A stretch of DNA of 64,000 nt. Origin: Paractinoplanes aksuensis (GTDB lineage: Bacteria; Actinomycetota; Actinomycetes; Mycobacteriales; Micromonosporaceae). The notes beneath the pieces are model-generated. The model was not told where the DNA came from. It did no database searches and worked only from the letters and a program-made list of their open reading frames with translations. The position numbers and the translations under genes were made by a program. Every line of letters begins with the position of its first letter. The stretch's first letter is position 1. The stretch is from the NCBI RefSeq assembly GCF_024137025.1, contig NZ_JAMYJR010000006.1, positions 1 through 64,000 of the forward strand. Reading direction: 5' to 3'. Below are positions 17,103-26,146 of the stretch, one piece after another.

Positions 17103-18055
17103 ATGAGCACCGTCAGGCGCCGTCCCCGTACGCCCGGCAGGCCCTCGATCAAGCGCTGGCCGCCTCCCTGGCCCAGGTGCCCGACGGCCCGGCCGAGCGG
17201 GCCGGGGTGGCCTGGGGCGAACGCGTCGCGCGCGACCTGATCGCGGCCCGGGCCCACGACGGCCGCAACGCCCCGGTGCAGTACACGGCGACCCCGGCGC
17301 CCGGCGTGTGGCGGCCGACCCCGCCGGCCAACCTGCCCATGGCCGTGCCCTGGCTGGGCCGGGTGACGCCGCTGCTGGCCCGCAGCAACAACCAGTTCAA
17401 GCCGCCGGCTCCGCCCGCGCTCACCTCGCGCCGCTACACGCGCGACTTCGCCGAGGTCAAGGCCATGGGCTCGGCCTCCTCGACGGCGCGGACGCCCGCG
17501 CAGACGGCGACGGCCTTGTTCTTCTCGGGCAACGCGGTCGTGCAGATCAACGCGTTCCTGCGCGACCAGGCGACCCGGCGCGGCCTCGACATCGTCGACT
17601 CGGCCCGGCTGTTCGCCGCGACCACCATGACGACGGCCGACGTGGCCATCCTGACCTGGCGTTCGAAGCTCGACCGGGCCTACTGGCGCCCGATCACGGC
17701 GATCCGGTCGGCCGACACGGACGGGAACCCGGCCACGACGGCCGACCCGGCCTGGACGTCGCTGATCCCCAGCCCGAACTACCCGGACTACGTCAGCGGC
17801 TACAACTCGGTGATGGCGGCTTCGACGCGCGCTCTCGAACACGTCGTCGGGCCGCGGCTGGACCTGGCGCTGATCTCCACGGCCACACCGGGCGAGGTGC
17901 GGCACTACCGGGGTGGAGCTTCGTTGCGCGCGGATGTCGTGGACGCCCGGATCTGGCTGGGCATTCACTTCCGTACGGCCGACACGGCGGCCCGGACGCT
18001 CGGGGTCGACCTGGCCGATTGGGTGGCCCGTCACTATTTCCGTTCCCGGTGGTGA
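17103..18055 (+). pseudogene. Vanadium haloperoxidase/PAP2-like gene with damaged 5' end
   Basis: The C-terminal 290 residues match the PAP2/vanadium-haloperoxidase-like family, including KLDRAYWRPITAIR, the segment YPDYVSGYNSVMAA and the RIWLGIHFR (R-x5-H) end. The SGH histidine is Tyr here (SGY), which I recall in a common actinobacterial subfamily. A well-spaced ribosome site (GGAAGGGAG) precedes ATG 17103, but that ATG is in a different frame from the conserved body. The body frame can be read back to about 17120 (PYARQALDQALAASLAQVP) without an in-frame start, and the usual signal peptide and first hundred or so residues are missing. A deletion plus frameshift is the simplest explanation. 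A product from the internal GTG near 17207 cannot be excluded. Confidence 0.6.
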
Positions 18056-18229
18056 CTCTGCGTCGTTTGTTGTCGCCGGGAAGGCGTACAACGGCTTTTG
18101 AATTTCGATCTTTTGGTCGAAGATTGTGAGGTAAATGCCGGGCTGATGCAGAATTGCCGGGCCCGCGCCTTGACAAAGCAAGGTGAAATAGACGGGACTC
18201 GCTCCCGACGAGGCGCTGGTGGTGGTTCG

Positions 18230-20650
18230 GTGAGTTCGTGGTGGCGCAGGCGTGATCACAATGTCTTCTTCAATGTGTTCGCGCTGCTGACCTGTGGGCT
18301 GGTGGCCGGTGTCGTGGTCGCGGCCGCGGCGTTCCCGGTGGCGGCGATGTCCGGGTTGACGGCCAAGGCCGGCAACCAGGCCTTCGCGAGCCTGCCGAGC
18401 GAGCTCAAGGATTTCGCCTCGCCCCAGATCACCCGGGTCTACGCGTCCGACAACAAGACCCAGATCGCGCAGTTCTACGACGAGTTCCGCAGCGACGTGC
18501 CGCTCAAGCAGATGTCGCCGCACATCCGCGACGCCATGGTCGCCGCCGAGGACAGGGAGTTCTTCAACCACAACGGCGTCGACCTCAAGGGTGTCGCCCG
18601 TGCGGTGGTCAACAACAGCGGCAGGTCGGAGTCGAAGCAGGGCGCGTCGACGATCACGATGCAGTGGGTTCGCATGTCGCTGGCCTACTCGGCCACGAGC
18701 CCGTCCGAGGTGGTCAAGGCGACCGAGGACACGAACGTCCGCAAGGTCACCGAGATCAAGTACGCCATGCGGGTCGAGCAGGAGCTCAACAAGGAGCAGA
18801 TCCTCGAGCGCTACCTCAATATGGCGCCGTTCGGCAAGCAGACGTACGGGATCTTCGCGGCCAGCAAGGTCTACTTCAACAAGAGCCCCAAGAACCTCAC
18901 TATCGGCCAGGCCGCCCTGCTGGCCGCGGTCGTCCGGGCGCCCTCGTTCTACGACCCCACCACCAAGCAGGGGTACGACGAGATCCGCCAGCGCCGCAAC
19001 AACTACGTCATCCCGGGCATGGTCGAGATGGGGGCCATCACCAAGGCCCAGGGCGAGGCGGCCAAGAAGGAGGCCATCCCGCGCAAGGTGGCCCAGGTCG
19101 GCAACGGGTGCGTCTCGGTGGCGTACAACAGCTGGGGCTTCTTCTGCGACTTCTTCTACCGCTGGTGGATGGACCGGCCCGAGTTCGGCGCGACCGTGTA
19201 CGAGCGTGAGCGGCGCCTCAAGAGCGGCGGTTACCGGATCACCACCACGATCGACCTCAAGGCGACCAGCGAGGCCAAGGGCCGGGTGGCCGACCTGATC
19301 AAGGAGAAGAACAAGAACGCGTTGCTGCTGGCGGCGGTCGAACCTCGTACGGGCAAGGTGAAATTGCTCGTCACCAACCGCAAGTACACCCTCGACGACT
19401 CGAAGAACCCGCTCTCGAGCGACCCCAAGAAGCGCAAGGCGGGCATCAAGGGCTCGGCCCCCAACACGGTCAACCCGCTGATCACCGGTGGCGGCGGGGT
19501 CAACGGCTACCAGGCCGGCTCGGTCATGAAGATCTTCACTCTGATCGCGGCGCTCGAGAAGGGCTACCCGCTGCACTACACGATCAAGGCCGAGAAGTTC
19601 TACAAGTCGCGCTACATCGTCGAACGCAGCAGCGACTCGGCCTGCCCGGGCACCCACTTCTGGTGCCCGCAGAACTCCGGTGGCGGCGGCGAGGGCGTCT
19701 ACAACATGTGGAGCGGGTTCGGTCGCTCGATCAACACCTACTTCGTGCCGCTGGAGGAGCGGGTCGGCGCGGACAAGGTCGTCGACGTGGCCAAGCGCTT
19801 CGGCATCAAGTTCCGCGACCCCGAGGACGCCAAGCTCGCCTCGCCCGGCTACTCGCACCAGTGGGGCGCGTTCACCCTGGGCGTCTCGGCCACCACCCCG
19901 CTCGACATGGCCAACGCCTACGCCACGCTCGCCGCCGACGGCATGTACTGCGAGCCGACCCCGATCGAACAGATCACGACCCGCGACAACCAGAAACTCG
20001 ACATCGGCAAACCCCATTGCGTACGGGCCACGTCCCCCGACGTCGCCCGGGCCGCGGTCGACGCCGCCCGGTGCCCGGTGGGTGACCGCGCCCGCACCGG
20101 CAGCTGCGCCGGGGCGACGGCCCGGGTCACCCGGGGCGTGGTCGGGCACCCGGTGTTCGGCAAGACCGGCACCACCGACCGCGACCGCACGGCCTCGCTC
20201 ATCGCCGGCACGACGTCGCTGGTCGTGGCCGGCTACCTGGTCAACCCCGACTACCAGGCCCATAAAGACCGGATGGACCACGACCAGGTCAACCCGGCCG
20301 TGTACCGCACGCTCGGCGACTACATGGACGGCAAGCCCAAGGTCCAGTTCAAACGACCCGAGAACCGCAAGATCGTGTACGGGGACCAGCGGCGCATCCC
20401 CGACGTCGAGTGCCTGTCGCTGGGCCGGGCCCGCGACCGGATCGAGGGCGCCGGGTTCGACGCGGTGCTGTCCAACAGCGAGGTCGACTCCAAGTGCCCG
20501 AAGGGCACCGCCGCCGGCACCAGCCCCAGCGGTCGTACGGTCAAGAACGGCGTCGTCGTCATCGAGATCAGCAACGGCAAGTCGGAGGAGAAGCCGCCGG
20601 AGGGCGAACCCGGCACCACCCCGCCGGTCGTGCCGCCGCCCCGGCGGTGA
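18230..20650 (+). CDS. Class A penicillin-binding protein with C-terminal PASTA domain
   Basis: An 806-residue bifunctional peptidoglycan synthase. After a short cytoplasmic segment and one membrane helix (about residues 11-37) comes the GT51 glycosyltransferase: AAEDREFFNHNG (catalytic Glu near residue 106), GASTITMQ, RKVTEIK and the KEQILERYLN motif. The transpeptidase has SVMK (serine near 431), SIN and KTGTT (near 645). One PASTA domain (about residues 710-775, RRIPDVECLSLGRARDRIEG) and a Pro-rich tail end the protein. The start is taken as GTG 18230 just before SSWWRRRDHNVFF; upstream in-frame ATGs exist at 18098 and 18146. The stop overlaps the next gene (GTGA). Confidence 0.9.
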   Translation: MSSWWRRRDHNVFFNVFALLTCGLVAGVVVAAAAFPVAAMSGLTAKAGNQAFASLPSELKDFASPQITRVYASDNKTQIAQFYDEFRSDVPLKQMSPHIRDAMVAAEDREFFNHNGVDLKGVARAVVNNSGRSESKQGASTITMQWVRMSLAYSATSPSEVVKATEDTNVRKVTEIKYAMRVEQELNKEQILERYLNMAPFGKQTYGIFAASKVYFNKSPKNLTIGQAALLAAVVRAPSFYDPTTKQGYDEIRQRRNNYVIPGMVEMGAITKAQGEAAKKEAIPRKVAQVGNGCVSVAYNSWGFFCDFFYRWWMDRPEFGATVYERERRLKSGGYRITTTIDLKATSEAKGRVADLIKEKNKNALLLAAVEPRTGKVKLLVTNRKYTLDDSKNPLSSDPKKRKAGIKGSAPNTVNPLITGGGGVNGYQAGSVMKIFTLIAALEKGYPLHYTIKAEKFYKSRYIVERSSDSACPGTHFWCPQNSGGGGEGVYNMWSGFGRSINTYFVPLEERVGADKVVDVAKRFGIKFRDPEDAKLASPGYSHQWGAFTLGVSATTPLDMANAYATLAADGMYCEPTPIEQITTRDNQKLDIGKPHCVRATSPDVARAAVDAARCPVGDRARTGSCAGATARVTRGVVGHPVFGKTGTTDRDRTASLIAGTTSLVVAGYLVNPDYQAHKDRMDHDQVNPAVYRTLGDYMDGKPKVQFKRPENRKIVYGDQRRIPDVECLSLGRARDRIEGAGFDAVLSNSEVDSKCPKGTAAGTSPSGRTVKNGVVVIEISNGKSEEKPPEGEPGTTPPVVPPPRR

Positions 20651-21921
20651 CCAGCCCGGCGGTGACGCCCAGCAGCGGTCGGCGCACCGCCGCGGTGATC
20701 GCCCTGATCGCGCCGCTGCTGGCCGTCGCGGCCACGCTCGAGACCACGGTCCGGCACTTCGGCACGTTCGTCTCGTTCCTGTTCGTCGTCGCCGTGGTGA
20801 CGGCGGCGACCTGGTACGCGTTGACCCGCCGCGGCCTGCTGCGGGTGCTGGCGATCGTGGTGGCTGTGGTCGCCGCCCTGATGATGGTGCTGCTCAGCCT
20901 GTCGCTGTTCCTGGCCCAGGCCGTGCTGCTGATCGTGTTCGCCATGGCCGGCCGGTTCGCCCTCGGCCCGCACAGCGCCGCGATGATGAGTGGTGGGCCG
21001 CCGGCGGAACCGGTGCCCGCGGCCCGCAAGGGCGTCCTGCTGATCAACCCGCGTTCGGGTGACGGCGCGGCGGCCCGGGCAGGCCTGGACGCCGCGGCGG
21101 CTTCGCGCGGGATCGAGGTGATCACCCTGGGCCCCGGCGACGACCTGGCCGAACTGGCCGAACAGGCCGTACGCGACGGGGCCGACGTGCTGGGGATGGC
21201 CGGCGGGGACGGGTCGCAGGCGCTGGTCGCGACCACGGCGATGCGCCACGGACTCCCGTTCGTGTGCGTGCCCGCCGGCACCCGGAACCACTTCGCGCTC
21301 GACCTCGGGCTCGACCGGACGGACGTGGCGGGCGCGCTGGACGCCTACACCGACGGGGTCGAGCGGGTGGTCGACCTGGGCTCGGTCAACGACCGGATCT
21401 TCGTGAACAACGCCTCGCTCGGGGTCTACGCCGAGGTGGTGAGGGCCAAGGGCTACCGCAAAGCCAAGATCCGTACGTGGGGCCGGCTGCTGCCCGACCT
21501 GCTGGGGCCCGAGGCGGCCCCGTCGGCGCTCGAGTTCGACAGCCCCGAAGGGCCGCCGATCAGCGGGGTCTCGCTGGTGCTGGTGTCGAACAATCCGTAC
21601 GACCTGTCGCGGGTGGGACGCTCGGGCGGGCGCCCCCGGCTCGACACCGGCCGGTTGGGGATCGTCGCGGTGCGGGGCGCCCGGCCGGCGGGGGAGTTCA
21701 TCGCCAAGAAGTTCACGGTGCGCTCGACGGCCGACGTGCCGGCCGGGGTGGACGGGGAGGCGATCCTGTTGACGCCGCCGCTGGTGTTCCGGTCGCTGCC
21801 GGGGGCGCTGCGGGTGCGCGTGCCCCGGTCGTCCTCCGGCGGGCGGGCGCGGACCGCGACGCTCACCCGGCGCGACCTGAACGCCCTGGTCCGCGTGGCC
21901 TCAGGCGTCCCAGCCGTCTAA
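20647..21921 (+). CDS. Diacylglycerol/sphingosine-kinase-like lipid kinase with N-terminal membrane helices
   Basis: A 424-residue protein. The first 120 residues hold three or four membrane helices (from AVIALIAPLLAVAATLE to LIVFAMAGRFA). The rest is a DAGK catalytic domain: VLLINPRSGDG, the nucleotide motif MAGGDGSQALVA and VPAGTRNHFALDLGLDR. The family phosphorylates lipids such as diacylglycerol at the membrane. GTG 20647 overlaps the stop of the penicillin-binding protein gene, so lipid recycling and wall synthesis may be coupled, as undecaprenol or diacylglycerol derivatives arise during wall polymer synthesis (inference). The stop codon TAA is formed partly by an inserted MITE; see 21921-22082. 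Confidence 0.85.
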   Translation: MTSPAVTPSSGRRTAAVIALIAPLLAVAATLETTVRHFGTFVSFLFVVAVVTAATWYALTRRGLLRVLAIVVAVVAALMMVLLSLSLFLAQAVLLIVFAMAGRFALGPHSAAMMSGGPPAEPVPAARKGVLLINPRSGDGAAARAGLDAAAASRGIEVITLGPGDDLAELAEQAVRDGADVLGMAGGDGSQALVATTAMRHGLPFVCVPAGTRNHFALDLGLDRTDVAGALDAYTDGVERVVDLGSVNDRIFVNNASLGVYAEVVRAKGYRKAKIRTWGRLLPDLLGPEAAPSALEFDSPEGPPISGVSLVLVSNNPYDLSRVGRSGGRPRLDTGRLGIVAVRGARPAGEFIAKKFTVRSTADVPAGVDGEAILLTPPLVFRSLPGALRVRVPRSSSGGRARTATLTRRDLNALVRVASGVPAV

Positions 21922-22082
21922 GGCGTGTTTCATAACTGGGGTCGGCCTGCGGCGAGGTCCAGATTTCGGCTGCGTGCGGCCCGCGGAAGGCAGGCTACCG
22001 GTGTTGTAACCGGCCTTTCGCGGGACGTGCGCAGCCGGAATCTGGGCCCGGCGCAGGTCGGGTCCAGTTATGAAACACGCCT
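21921..22082. mobile_element. 162-bp MITE with 19-bp perfect terminal inverted repeats and TA duplication
   Basis: The ends AGGCGTGTTTCATAACTGG (21921-21939) and its exact complement (22064-22082) are flanked by TA on both sides (21919-21920 and 22083-22084). The interior is also an imperfect palindrome almost to the centre, so the whole element can fold into one long hairpin. There is no coding capacity. The TA duplication and long inverted repeats fit a MITE mobilised in trans by a TA-targeting (IS630/Tc1-like) transposase, though the family is inferred. Removing the element restores GTC-TAG at the end of the lipid kinase gene. Confidence 0.8.
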
Positions 22083-22114
22083 TAGTTGTGCCACTGGGTT
22101 GTGCTCGTTCCGGC

Positions 22115-22885
22115 TCAGGTGTGCCAGCCGTTTGAGTCGCGGTGCCACTCGGTCGTGCTCGCTTCTTGGAAGGTCTTGTCGCGCCAGTGCCGCACGGTCA
22201 ACCGCAGGATGTCGCCGTCGAGGTCGAGCAGTGTGTAGGACTGGCTCTCCCCGGCTCGCACGCGCCAGGAGCAGGCCGTGCCGCTCATCAACCCGATCAC
22301 CCCGCCGTCCAGCCGGACCTGCGCCGCCACATGATCGTGCCCGCACAGGATGACGTCGATTCCTACCGCGGCCGCGGCCCGCACCACGGCGTCGGCCCCG
22401 TGCACCAGGGCCTCGCGCGGCCGTTGCGGTGATCGGAACACCGGATGGTGCAGCATCAGCACCTTGAGCTCGGCCGGTCCGGCCAGGTCGTGCTCGACGC
22501 GGGCCAGCTGAGCCGGGCCGATCCGTCCTCCCTTCCACAGGTACGGACGGGGGGAACTCAGCCCCAGCACAAGCAAACCGCCCTCACGGACCAGCGGCTC
22601 CGGATCCGGATCGACGAGCCGCCGGTACGCGCCGAGTGGCTCGAACGCCCGGCCCGGCCGATCGAGCGGCAGGTCATGGTTGCCCGGCACGCACGTCCAG
22701 GGCCGCCCGGTCGCCTGCAGCAACTCGACGGCCGCCCGGAACTGATCGTCCCGGGCCCGCATGGTCAGGTCGCCGCTGACCAGCACCCGGTCTGGCGCCT
22801 GAGCAATGAGGTCGGCGCGCAGCCCTGCCACCACAGACGGCTCCTCGGCCCCGAGGTGCAGGTCGGTGACGTGAGCCAGGCGCAT
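22115..22885 (-). CDS. Calcineurin-like metallophosphoesterase
   Basis: A 256-residue cytoplasmic phosphoesterase of the Icc/CpdA-like class. All metal-binding motifs are present in order: DLHLG (D-x-H), SGDLTMRARDDQ, VPGNHDLP, MLHHPVF and LCGHDHVAAQ. The family hydrolyses phosphomonoesters or diesters, including cAMP in CpdA; the substrate here is not determined. The start ATG 22885 gives MRLAHVTDLHLG, the typical N-terminus. It is transcribed toward the lipid kinase and MITE and is divergent from the methyltransferase gene. Confidence 0.88.
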   Translation of the reverse strand: MRLAHVTDLHLGAEEPSVVAGLRADLIAQAPDRVLVSGDLTMRARDDQFRAAVELLQATGRPWTCVPGNHDLPLDRPGRAFEPLGAYRRLVDPDPEPLVREGGLLVLGLSSPRPYLWKGGRIGPAQLARVEHDLAGPAELKVLMLHHPVFRSPQRPREALVHGADAVVRAAAAVGIDVILCGHDHVAAQVRLDGGVIGLMSGTACSWRVRAGESQSYTLLDLDGDILRLTVRHWRDKTFQEASTTEWHRDSNGWHT

Positions 22886-23182
22886 CGACCAAGCGTAGAT
22901 CTATCCTGTCCGTCGCCGGCCTTTCTGAGCAGGCGGCACGCCACGGTGGCCCCGATCTCGGGACGGGCGGCCGGCACCGTCCTGAGCCCGTCCCTCCCGG
23001 ATCGCGATCGAATCTCCCCGACCACCTCCAGAGGTATTCACATTGGCGAGCAAGCAGAAGTCCCACGCCGCGAGTGGCCTTCCACCGGTCGGAAGAGCGG
23101 GTAATAAGCGCAAGCCCTCGCCCCCACCGCAGAGGCTGATGTCGATACGCTGCGCGGAGACGGCGGACGAACGGGGGACAGC

Positions 23183-23982
23183 GTGTCCACTTCGGAAGGC
23201 GGAGCCATCGCCAAGCTCGATACCGGGGTCCCGCACTCAGCGCGGCTCTGGAACTACTGGCTGGGCGGTAAGGACAACTTCGCCGTCGACCGGGCGGTGG
23301 CCGATCAGATCCTGGCCATGGTGCCCGAGATGGTGGCCTCGGCCCGGGCCGACCGCGCGTACCTGGGCCGGGTCGTGCGTCACCTGGCCGGCGAGGCCGG
23401 CATCCGGCAGTTCCTCGACGTCGGCACCGGTATCCCGACCGCCGACAACACCCACGAGGTGGCGCAGAGCGTCGCCCCCTCCAGCCGGATCGTCTACGTC
23501 GACAACGACCCCTTGGTCCACGCGCACGCCCGCGCCCTGCTGACCAGCCACCCCGATGGCCGCACGGACTACCTCGAAGCTGACCTGCGCGACCCCGACC
23601 AGATCCTGACCGGCGCCCGACGCACTCTCGACTTCAGCCAACCGGTAGCCCTCACCCTGCTCGGCATCCTCAACTTCATCCCGGACGACACCGAGGCCGC
23701 CGACCTGGTCGGCCGTCTGACCGCCGCACTGCCGCCAGGCAGCTACGTGGCCATCTCCGACCCCACCAACGAAATCAACGGCGAAACGATGGAGTCGGCC
23801 CTCCGCCTGTGGAACGAGGGCCCGCCGCCGAAATGGTCCTACGCAGCGCGGCCCAGCTGCACATCCTCTTCGCCGACCTGGACCTGATCCCACCCGGCGT
23901 GGTCACCTGCTCCCAGTGGCATCCCACCGAGCCCAACCCCGAGCCCGTGCCCCAGTTCGGTGGCGTCGCCCGCAAACCCTGA
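23183..23982 (+). pseudogene. SAV2177-type SAM-dependent methyltransferase with a late frameshift
   Basis: The first 215 residues match the actinobacterial S-adenosyl methyltransferase family (DUF574). They include SARLWNYWLGGKDNFAVDR, the SAM-binding FLDVGTGIPTADNTHEVA and VYVDNDPLVHAHARALL. After LWNEG at about 23818-23822 the frame is lost. The conserved C-terminus is found in the next frame as MVLRSAAQLHILFADLDLI through FGGVARKP, ending at TGA 23980-23982. One surplus base in the CCGCCGCCG/GGGCCC stretch explains it. It may be a true mutation, a sequencing error or a programmed shift. The start is GTG 23183 with GGGGGA upstream. Confidence 0.75.
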
Positions 23983-24402
23983 CCAAGCTCCGCGCCGACC
24001 TCGCCAACCCAGGCAACGCCCGGCCAGGCTCTGCCTCCGACGGAACGCCCGTGCGCCCACGTCGCCCTGAGTCGGGACACCGCGCGCGGTTCCGGTGCTG
24101 CTCGACCGCGCCCGCCAGTCTCAAGGCCGGTCTCGACGACGACGCCTGGGCCCCCTGCGCTGCTTGCGCTGCTTGCGCCGAGCGCGCCCAAGCGTGGCGC
24201 CCCAGCCCCCGCTTGCCGCCCTGCGCGCCGTGCCCTCGTCGGCAGGCGTCGGCGCCGGGTTCTCCGTCTACGCCGCCGAATACGACGCGGCCGTCGCCGA
24301 GCACGGCGAATCGGAGCGCGCCAGCTCCGCTTTCCACCCTGCGCGCCGTGCCCTTGTTGCCCTGTGCGCCGTGCCCTCGCCGGCACGGGTCGGCGCTCTC
24401 CG
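23983..24402. other. Noncoding stretch with decayed repeats
   Basis: No convincing gene lies here. The words CTGCGCTGCTTGCGCTGCTTGCG and two similar copies of a roughly 37-bp block (near 24221-24257 and 24358-24397, both with GCGCCGTGCCCTCG) show local duplication. It separates the methyltransferase gene from the convergent reductase gene. Confidence 0.5.
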
Positions 24403-24981
24403 TCACGGCCTGCGGATGCGATAGCGCAGGTGAGTGACGCCGACGCCGGCGATGGTGCCGACCGGGCCCTCCAGCGCGAGCGGCGAGCCCTCGAACTGGC
24501 CGATGAACGGGGTACCCGCGCCGAGCAGCACGGGCACCAGGTCGACGTGGAACTCGTCGAGCAGGCCGGCCTCCAGCGCCTGGCGGGCCATCTGGCCGCC
24601 GTTGACGCCGACCTCCTTCGGGCCGGCGATCTTCTGAGCGGCCGCGATGGCTTCCTTGATGCCGCCGGTCACGAACACGAAGTTGTCGTCGGCCTGGGGT
24701 CGGGCCGGCGGCGGATTGTGTGTCAATACGACGGTCGTAACATCCATCGGATGGCGGCCGCCCCAGGCGTTGGTCAGGTCGTACAGGTGGCGGCCGACGA
24801 CCAGGGCGCCGGTGCGTTCCTGCAGGCGGCGCAGGTGCTCGGCACTCGCCTCGGACGTCGTCTTCTGCTGTCCCGGCACACCCTCGCCGTACCACTGGAA
24901 CAACAGGTCGAAGCCGGTGTCGTTCGGCCCGGCGATGAAGCCGTCGAGTGACATCGTCGCGCCCGTGCAGACCTTGCCCAT
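24403..24981 (-). CDS. DHFR/RibD C-terminal-like reductase
   Basis: A 192-residue member of the dihydrofolate reductase-like (RibD C-terminal) family. Typical features are the N-terminal MSLDGFIAGPND, the block LVVGRHLYDL, VTGGIKEAI and NGGQMARQALEAGLLDE, plus the C-terminal LRYRI. These proteins bind NADPH and reduce pterin- or pyrimidine-like substrates, but most standalone copies in actinobacteria have no assigned reaction. The start ATG 24981 has a strong AGAGGAGA site. It has no operon partner, and its 5' side borders the repeat block. Confidence 0.85.
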   Translation of the reverse strand: MGKVCTGATMSLDGFIAGPNDTGFDLLFQWYGEGVPGQQKTTSEASAEHLRRLQERTGALVVGRHLYDLTNAWGGRHPMDVTTVVLTHNPPPARPQADDNFVFVTGGIKEAIAAAQKIAGPKEVGVNGGQMARQALEAGLLDEFHVDLVPVLLGAGTPFIGQFEGSPLALEGPVGTIAGVGVTHLRYRIRRP

Positions 24982-25304
24982 GACTGTTCTCCTCTGATCG
25001 ATCAGGCGGAAACACCAGTGCCCCTTGGTCGGAGCGGCCGTCGCCGTCTCGACATCAGCCGAACAAAACAGTGACGTCGTTGGTATGTCGCTCTCGCCAG
25101 TGCCGATGAGCAAGTCGCCGTACGGCCAGACGCCGCCGAGGCGGCGGACGGCTTCACGCACGCGGGCCGTCCGGCGGTATGCGACCCAAGCGCGCGAGCA
25201 GTCCCCGGCCTCCCATCGGGCCTTCCAGCCCTCTGCAGTACGCCGCCACCCGCGCCTTACTCGGCCACGGCGTTCACACGCGCGGCGACGCTGGAGACGG
25301 GGGG

Positions 25305-25395
25305 CCGTGCGGTGGCGTGGTGTCGGGCCGTGCGGTGGCGTGGTGTCGGGCCGTGCGGTGGCGTGGTTCGAGCCGTGCGGTGGGATTGGGGTCGG
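25305..25395. repeat. 23-bp tandem repeats with decaying copies
   Basis: Units based on CCGTGCGGTGGCGTGGTGTC begin at 25305, 25328 and 25351, with a diverged fourth copy after 25373. Looser GTGCGGTGGGGTCG-like words continue to about 25570. Confidence 0.8.
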
Positions 25396-25629
25396 GACAT
25401 GCGGTGGGGTCGAGACGTGCGGCGGCGCGGGGGTCGGAGCGCGCGGTGGGTTGCGGGCGCGCGGCGGCGTTGGGGCCGGGCCGTGAGGTGGGGTTTGGGG
25501 CAGGGCCGTGCAGCGGCGTGGGGCCGGGACGTGCGGTGAGGTTCGGGTCGGGGCGCGTGGCGGTGCTGGGGCCGGCACGCGACGTTGAGGTCGAGAGGCG
25601 TGGCGGTGTTGGGGTCGAGGCCCACCCCG

Positions 25630-25916
25630 GTGCTGGGCCCGGGATGCGCGGTGCTGGCCCGGGTTGCGCGGTGCTGGCCCGGGTTGCGCGGTGCTGGCCC
25701 GGGTTGCGCGGTGTTGGCCCGGGTTGCGCGGTGCTGGGCCTGGGATGCGCGGTGCTGGGCCTGGGATGCGCGGTGCTGGGCCTGGGATGCGCGTGTTGGC
25801 CCGGGTTGCGCGGTGCTGGGCCTGGGATGCGCGGTGCTGGGCCTGGGATGCGCGGTGCTGGCCCGGGTTGCGCGGTGCTGGGCCTGGGATGCGCGGTGCT
25901 GGGCCTGGGATGCGCG
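25630..25916. repeat. 14-unit minisatellite with two alternating unit types
   Basis: Unit B is 20 bp (GTGCTGGCCCGGGTTGCGCG). Unit A is 21 bp and reads CTGGGCCTGGGATGCG in its core. The order is A-like, B, B, B, B, A, A, A (one base shorter), B, A, A, B, A, A. The last two triplets B-A-A form a higher-order repeat. The mixed lengths prevent a conserved reading frame. Confidence 0.9.
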
Positions 25917-26097
25917 GTGGCGTCGGGGCGCGGCGGTGTTGGGGTCGGGACGCGGCGGGCGGTCGAGGCCGTGGACAACCGGCGCCGATGCCCGGCCGAG
26001 ATGGCGCGAAACGTCGGCGTCGGGCCGGAGGTGCGGTGCGCCGCCGACGAGTCGGTATTCGCCGGCTGTGTCGAGTGGTCTGGCGGCACACGGGCTG

Positions 26098-26134
26098 CGG
26101 CGGTGACGGCTCCTGGTGGGAGTCGTCACCGCCG
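26098..26134 (-). terminator. Hairpin downstream of the GH12 gene
   Basis: Perfect 11-bp arms, CGGCGGTGACG (26098-26108) and its complement (26124-26134), with a 15-base loop. The hairpin starts 13 bases beyond the stop of the minus-strand cellulase gene. Confidence 0.65.
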
Positions 26135-26146
26135 TCTTGGCTTGGG

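Larger units (their letters stand above)
24982..26097. other. 1.1-kb noncoding, repeat-rich interval
   Basis: The first 300 bases (to about 25290) look like ordinary noncoding DNA with a promoter-like region before the reductase. From about 25305 to 25930 nearly all of it is made of short repeats (23-bp units and 20/21-bp units). Long open frames here on both strands are a result of the repeats and GC bias. Frame is not conserved across mixed 20- and 21-bp units, so I do not call a gene. Confidence 0.7.

Noticed and set aside
18169..18200. TTGACA as the -35 box of the PBP promoter
   Set aside because: No acceptable -10 lies 16-18 bases downstream, and the word is within a possible upstream extension of the gene.
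16742..20281. Open frame of 1179 codons on the minus strand
   Set aside because: It crosses the STAS gene, the haloperoxidase-like gene and the PBP gene antisense and has no recognisable motif; GC-rich DNA produces such frames.
22901..23236. 111-codon minus-strand frame between the metallophosphatase and the methyltransferase
   Set aside because: No ribosome site or family features; it overlaps the methyltransferase start.
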